IMG/VR virus record: IMGVR_UViG_3300027733_001470
Location: 1 to 25,891 of that record
From: a virus
Strand: one strand, 5' to 3'
Length of the DNA stretch: 25,891 nt
The notes below the pieces were generated by a model. That model had not been told where the DNA came from. It searched no databases and saw only the letters and a program-made list of their open reading frames with translations. Numbering within the stretch: position 1 is the stretch's first letter; every line of letters begins with the position of its first letter. This document shows positions 23,660 to 25,891 of this stretch, piece after piece. The translations under genes were made by a program, and so were the position numbers.

Positions 23660-24306
23660 ATATAATTAAAACCAATGAAACAATTTATATATCTGATAGG
23701 ACTATATTATCGGTAACTAATCAATCAGACGCCATTGATACCATTAGTGAAACAAGTCATTGTAAATTTATTATGGCCACACATGCAAAATGTAATACTG
23801 ACGACTTTTCGATCTCTGGGTGTTTTGCAGTAACTACACGTAAAAAAATTACCTTATCAAAAATGGATAATACTGGAAAAATTGTTATTATACATGCCAC
23901 GGGATTTAATGGTCTTGATGACAAAGCTACTATATTGAATAATGTAAATACTCCTGGACATTTAAGTTATATTGATGGTTGTAGTAATAGTAATATAATT
24001 GATCCTCCACGAAACGGTGATCCGTGCGTTAACTATTTGTTTATTCCAAAAAATACAGACCAAACTTTTCATACGCACCCTAGTGTTCGTATCATACTTA
24101 TATTAAGTGGACAAGGAGTATGTTCTTTAAAAGATTCAGAAATACCTTTAATTCCCGGACAGGTATATAATTTACCTAGACACACCATACATAGATTTAA
24201 GACAACCGATGACTCTTTATCTGTTATGGTATTTCATCCAGACAGTGATTCAGGCCCCAAAGATGAAGCCAATCCCATGAAAACTAGAACTTTGATAAAT
24301 AATTGA
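23656..24306 (+). CDS. Cupin-domain protein
   Basis: A 216-residue protein with a C-terminal cupin barrel. H139 and H141 (FHTHPSVRIILILSGQG) and H166 or H169 (LPRHTIHRF) can hold a metal, followed by the IPLIPGQVYNLP turn. The glutamate usually found a few residues after the HxH is missing, so the metal site has three His at most. The first 120 residues may form a second, degenerate barrel. Cupins in such clusters can be isomerases, dioxygenases or binding proteins, including nucleotide-sugar enzymes; the sequence does not decide. It overlaps the PP-loop gene before it by ATGA. Confidence 0.7.
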   Translation: MNIIKTNETIYISDRTILSVTNQSDAIDTISETSHCKFIMATHAKCNTDDFSISGCFAVTTRKKITLSKMDNTGKIVIIHATGFNGLDDKATILNNVNTPGHLSYIDGCSNSNIIDPPRNGDPCVNYLFIPKNTDQTFHTHPSVRIILILSGQGVCSLKDSEIPLIPGQVYNLPRHTIHRFKTTDDSLSVMVFHPDSDSGPKDEANPMKTRTLINN

Positions 24307-24323
24307 TAACAGGAGGTAAGTTA

Positions 24324-24623
24324 ATGATTAAAATTAAAAGACAATATACAAGACCATCAGTAGATATACCATGGCATGGTAATATACTATCATCTACAGA
24401 ATTTAAATTAAAACTTCAAACATATATAGATTCGGGTAAGCATATTTCATATAACGTTTCATTTAGCGAAGATGGATTGCAAATGTTTTATGAGGGAGTT
24501 TGGGCCAGTCGTGAAGATTTTGACGAATATGACGTAGATCCTGATCTTACTCCATACTGGGATATAAGAAATGCATACAACGAAGCAGTTGGAATTACCA
24601 TCGGCCCTAAAATATTTGAATAG
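24324..24623 (+). CDS. Small unknown protein, possibly ferredoxin-like fold
   Basis: A 99-residue protein. I choose ATG 24324 because a perfect AGGAGG (24311-24316) stands seven bases before it; an upstream in-frame start at 24303 would cover that site. The order of segments (a helix starting SSTEFKLKLQTYIDSG, a strand ISYNVSFSEDGLQMFYEGVW, then an acidic helix) could be a small alpha/beta sandwich. No catalytic motif is visible. It has the best ribosome binding site in the module, so it may be made in larger amounts than its neighbours. Confidence 0.6.
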   Translation: MIKIKRQYTRPSVDIPWHGNILSSTEFKLKLQTYIDSGKHISYNVSFSEDGLQMFYEGVWASREDFDEYDVDPDLTPYWDIRNAYNEAVGITIGPKIFE

Positions 24624-24637
24624 ACCTCCTATTAGGT

Positions 24638-25768
24638 ATGATTCAAACAGAGAAATATGGCTATTGGACAGTTAATGATCAAAAATATTTGAACAAATAT
24701 GATGCATTAGTAAGTGCATCCCCAACTACCTTTCCAATAAATTTTCATTATCACAATAACGTGTGGAATAACTTTGATCGGTCTCAGTTAGGCAAACGTT
24801 CACTTAATGAGTTGTATAGAGATAGAGCGCAACAACTCAGGGATACATATGATTATTTGATATTGTATTATAGTGGTGGCGCAGATAGCCACAACATACT
24901 ACGCACCTTTGTTGATAATGACATCAAACTAGATGAGGTTTGTGTAAAGTGGCCCAAAACATTAATGGATGGTATGTTCTATTCCCCGAACAGTAGTGAT
25001 ACCTCAGCAAGAAACTACTGGAGTGAATGGAATTATGCTATTAAACCGATACTTGAATGGATGGCAAAAAACAAACCAAACGTTAAAATAACAATTAAAG
25101 ATTACACTGAATCAATTGATACGTTAAATGTTGATGAAATTTTTGAAAAATTGAATTTTGTAAGGGGTGGTGGTATTTTACTAAACAGTGTAATGTCTGA
25201 TAGTAATCTGTATTTTAACAGTAAAAAAGTATCGCATATATATGGCATAGATAAACCATTATTGTTTACTCATAAACAAAAGATTTATATGTTTTTTACT
25301 GATGTATGTTTGGATCAGGCTGGACGTGGAAACATTGATTCAGAAAATACTGAGTGTTTTTATTGGACGCCTGATTTCCCTATACTACCTTTTGAACAGG
25401 CATATCAATTAGCGTTATATTATAAAGCAAATCCTGATAAGCAAAAATTTCTATGGAATATTACAACTAGGCCACCTGAAGAAAAAGTCATAGTTAACCA
25501 GTTTCAAAATGATTTGTCTAGGAGTTTATTATATAGTAATTGGGATAATCGATTTCAAGCGGACAAACCAAATAGTGCTAGTAGAACAGATAAATTCTTT
25601 TGGTTTTATGAACATCCGGAATTGTCTACTATTAGAGAGAAATATTTTCACAATGTTGTTACTAGGGTAAATATGATTGACGATAGATTTCTAACAAAAA
25701 AATCTTCCACGGGTCCTCAAGTATATGAGGTAACCTCGTCAAAATACTTTTATGTAACCGACATATGA
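24638..25768 (+). CDS. PP-loop ATP pyrophosphatase 4
   Basis: A 376-residue protein with an intact PP-loop, S79-G-G-A-D-S84-H in LILYYSGGADSHNILRTF, followed by the strand LDEVCVKWPK. The preceding ELYRDRAQQLRDTYDYL helix is typical of stand-alone phage members of this superfamily. It has no glutaminase or carrier domain. The C-terminal half is rich in Trp, Phe and Asn and probably forms the substrate-specific lid. The short upstream gap holds only a weak AGG ribosome binding site. It overlaps the Bug receptor gene by ATGA. It is the fourth member of this superfamily in about 10 kb. Confidence 0.75.
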   Translation: MIQTEKYGYWTVNDQKYLNKYDALVSASPTTFPINFHYHNNVWNNFDRSQLGKRSLNELYRDRAQQLRDTYDYLILYYSGGADSHNILRTFVDNDIKLDEVCVKWPKTLMDGMFYSPNSSDTSARNYWSEWNYAIKPILEWMAKNKPNVKITIKDYTESIDTLNVDEIFEKLNFVRGGGILLNSVMSDSNLYFNSKKVSHIYGIDKPLLFTHKQKIYMFFTDVCLDQAGRGNIDSENTECFYWTPDFPILPFEQAYQLALYYKANPDKQKFLWNITTRPPEEKVIVNQFQNDLSRSLLYSNWDNRFQADKPNSASRTDKFFWFYEHPELSTIREKYFHNVVTRVNMIDDRFLTKKSSTGPQVYEVTSSKYFYVTDI

Positions 25769-25891
25769 AAAAATTTATAACAATATTTTTACTTACAATA
25801 TCATCTTTATGTTCAGCCCAGTTATTTAATTCAGATAAAAATTCTGTAAAAATGATTATACCATTTCCACCGGGGGGCGGAACAGATATTG
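25765..25891 (+). CDS. Bug/TctC-type periplasmic solute receptor, 3' truncated
   Basis: Only the first 42 residues are in the window. A clean signal peptide (MKKFITIFLLTISSLCSA, cleavage probably before QLFNSD) is followed by VKMIIPFPPGGGTDI. This matches the N-terminal ligand-binding loop (PFPPGG..DI) of the Bug family, the receptor of tripartite tricarboxylate transporters. The protein would be exported to the periplasm and bind a carboxylate or amino acid-like ligand. Such receptors are abundant in Burkholderiales, supporting a betaproteobacterial host. Its ATG overlaps the stop of the PP-loop gene. Whether membrane components TctA and TctB follow cannot be seen. Confidence 0.82.
   Translation, partial: MKKFITIFLLTISSLCSAQLFNSDKNSVKMIIPFPPGGGTDI

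Noticed and set aside
24311-24630. AGGAGGT (24311-24317) and ACCTCCT (24624-24630) are exact complements flanking the small gene at 24324
   Set aside because: Seven bases of pairing over 300 bases is weak, and a complement to a ribosome binding site arises easily; worth noting only if conserved.
15029-25768. Queuosine or 7-deazaguanine DNA modification by the PP-loop proteins
   Set aside because: QueC-like zinc cysteines and the other pathway genes (queD, queE, folE, transglycosylase) are not present.
1-25891. Bacterial chromosome origin, suggested by iscU, ACP, desaturase and Bug receptor
   Set aside because: Tail, PAAR and baseplate genes, phage-style RNR block, gene density and T4-type promoter boxes make a virus far more likely.

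Overview
This window is almost certainly part of the genome of a lytic, T4-like (contractile-tailed) bacteriophage. It is AT-rich, densely packed and nearly all on the plus strand. It carries tail-fibre and baseplate-type genes, a PAAR spike tip, a SleB-type lysin, and a phage-style nrdA-nrdB-glutaredoxin block. Short late-promoter-like boxes (TATAAATA/CTAAATA) lie in the few intergenic gaps. Two genes suggest a proteobacterial host, perhaps a betaproteobacterium: an IscU that looks nearly bacterial, and the start of a Bug/TctC periplasmic receptor, a family greatly expanded in Burkholderiales. The host call is inference.

Layout. 1-3741: end of a tail-fibre gene, a small protein with VTDV repeats, and a 901-residue beta-rich tail protein. 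3783-7881: an unknown protein, then class Ia ribonucleotide reductase (nrdA, nrdB) and its glutaredoxin. 7881-11155: a small Sm-like protein, a PAAR spike and two baseplate/tail structural proteins. 11191-12970: membrane-anchored SleB hydrolase, a DUF2452-like protein, an unknown protein and a 38-residue membrane protein. 12974-14269: an iron/redox set of IscU, a Cys-rich putative zinc protein, rubrerythrin, and an unfused 43-residue rubredoxin.

14269-25891: an unusual accessory module. In order it holds a GNAT-like protein, an acyl carrier protein, a PP-loop ATPase, a second GNAT-like protein, a membrane fatty-acyl desaturase, four 2-oxoglutarate/Fe(II) oxygenase-like proteins (one on the minus strand), an N-terminal-twitch radical SAM enzyme, an unknown protein, two more PP-loop ATPases, a cupin, a small protein, a fourth PP-loop ATPase, and the beginning of a secreted Bug receptor. 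Many junctions overlap by ATGA, which suggests translational coupling. It reads like a biosynthetic or tailoring pathway: ACP-bound acyl chain, desaturation, acyl transfer, ATP-dependent condensation or amidation, and hydroxylation. The product cannot be deduced from sequence alone, and surface-glycan modification is a serious alternative.

A strong hairpin followed by a T-rich tract (14294-14336) sits just where this module begins. Iron is a common thread: NrdB, rubrerythrin, rubredoxin, desaturase, oxygenases and radical SAM enzyme all need iron or Fe-S clusters, and IscU builds such clusters. No tRNA, CRISPR, insertion sequence or integrase was seen, and no gap between genes reaches 300 bases.
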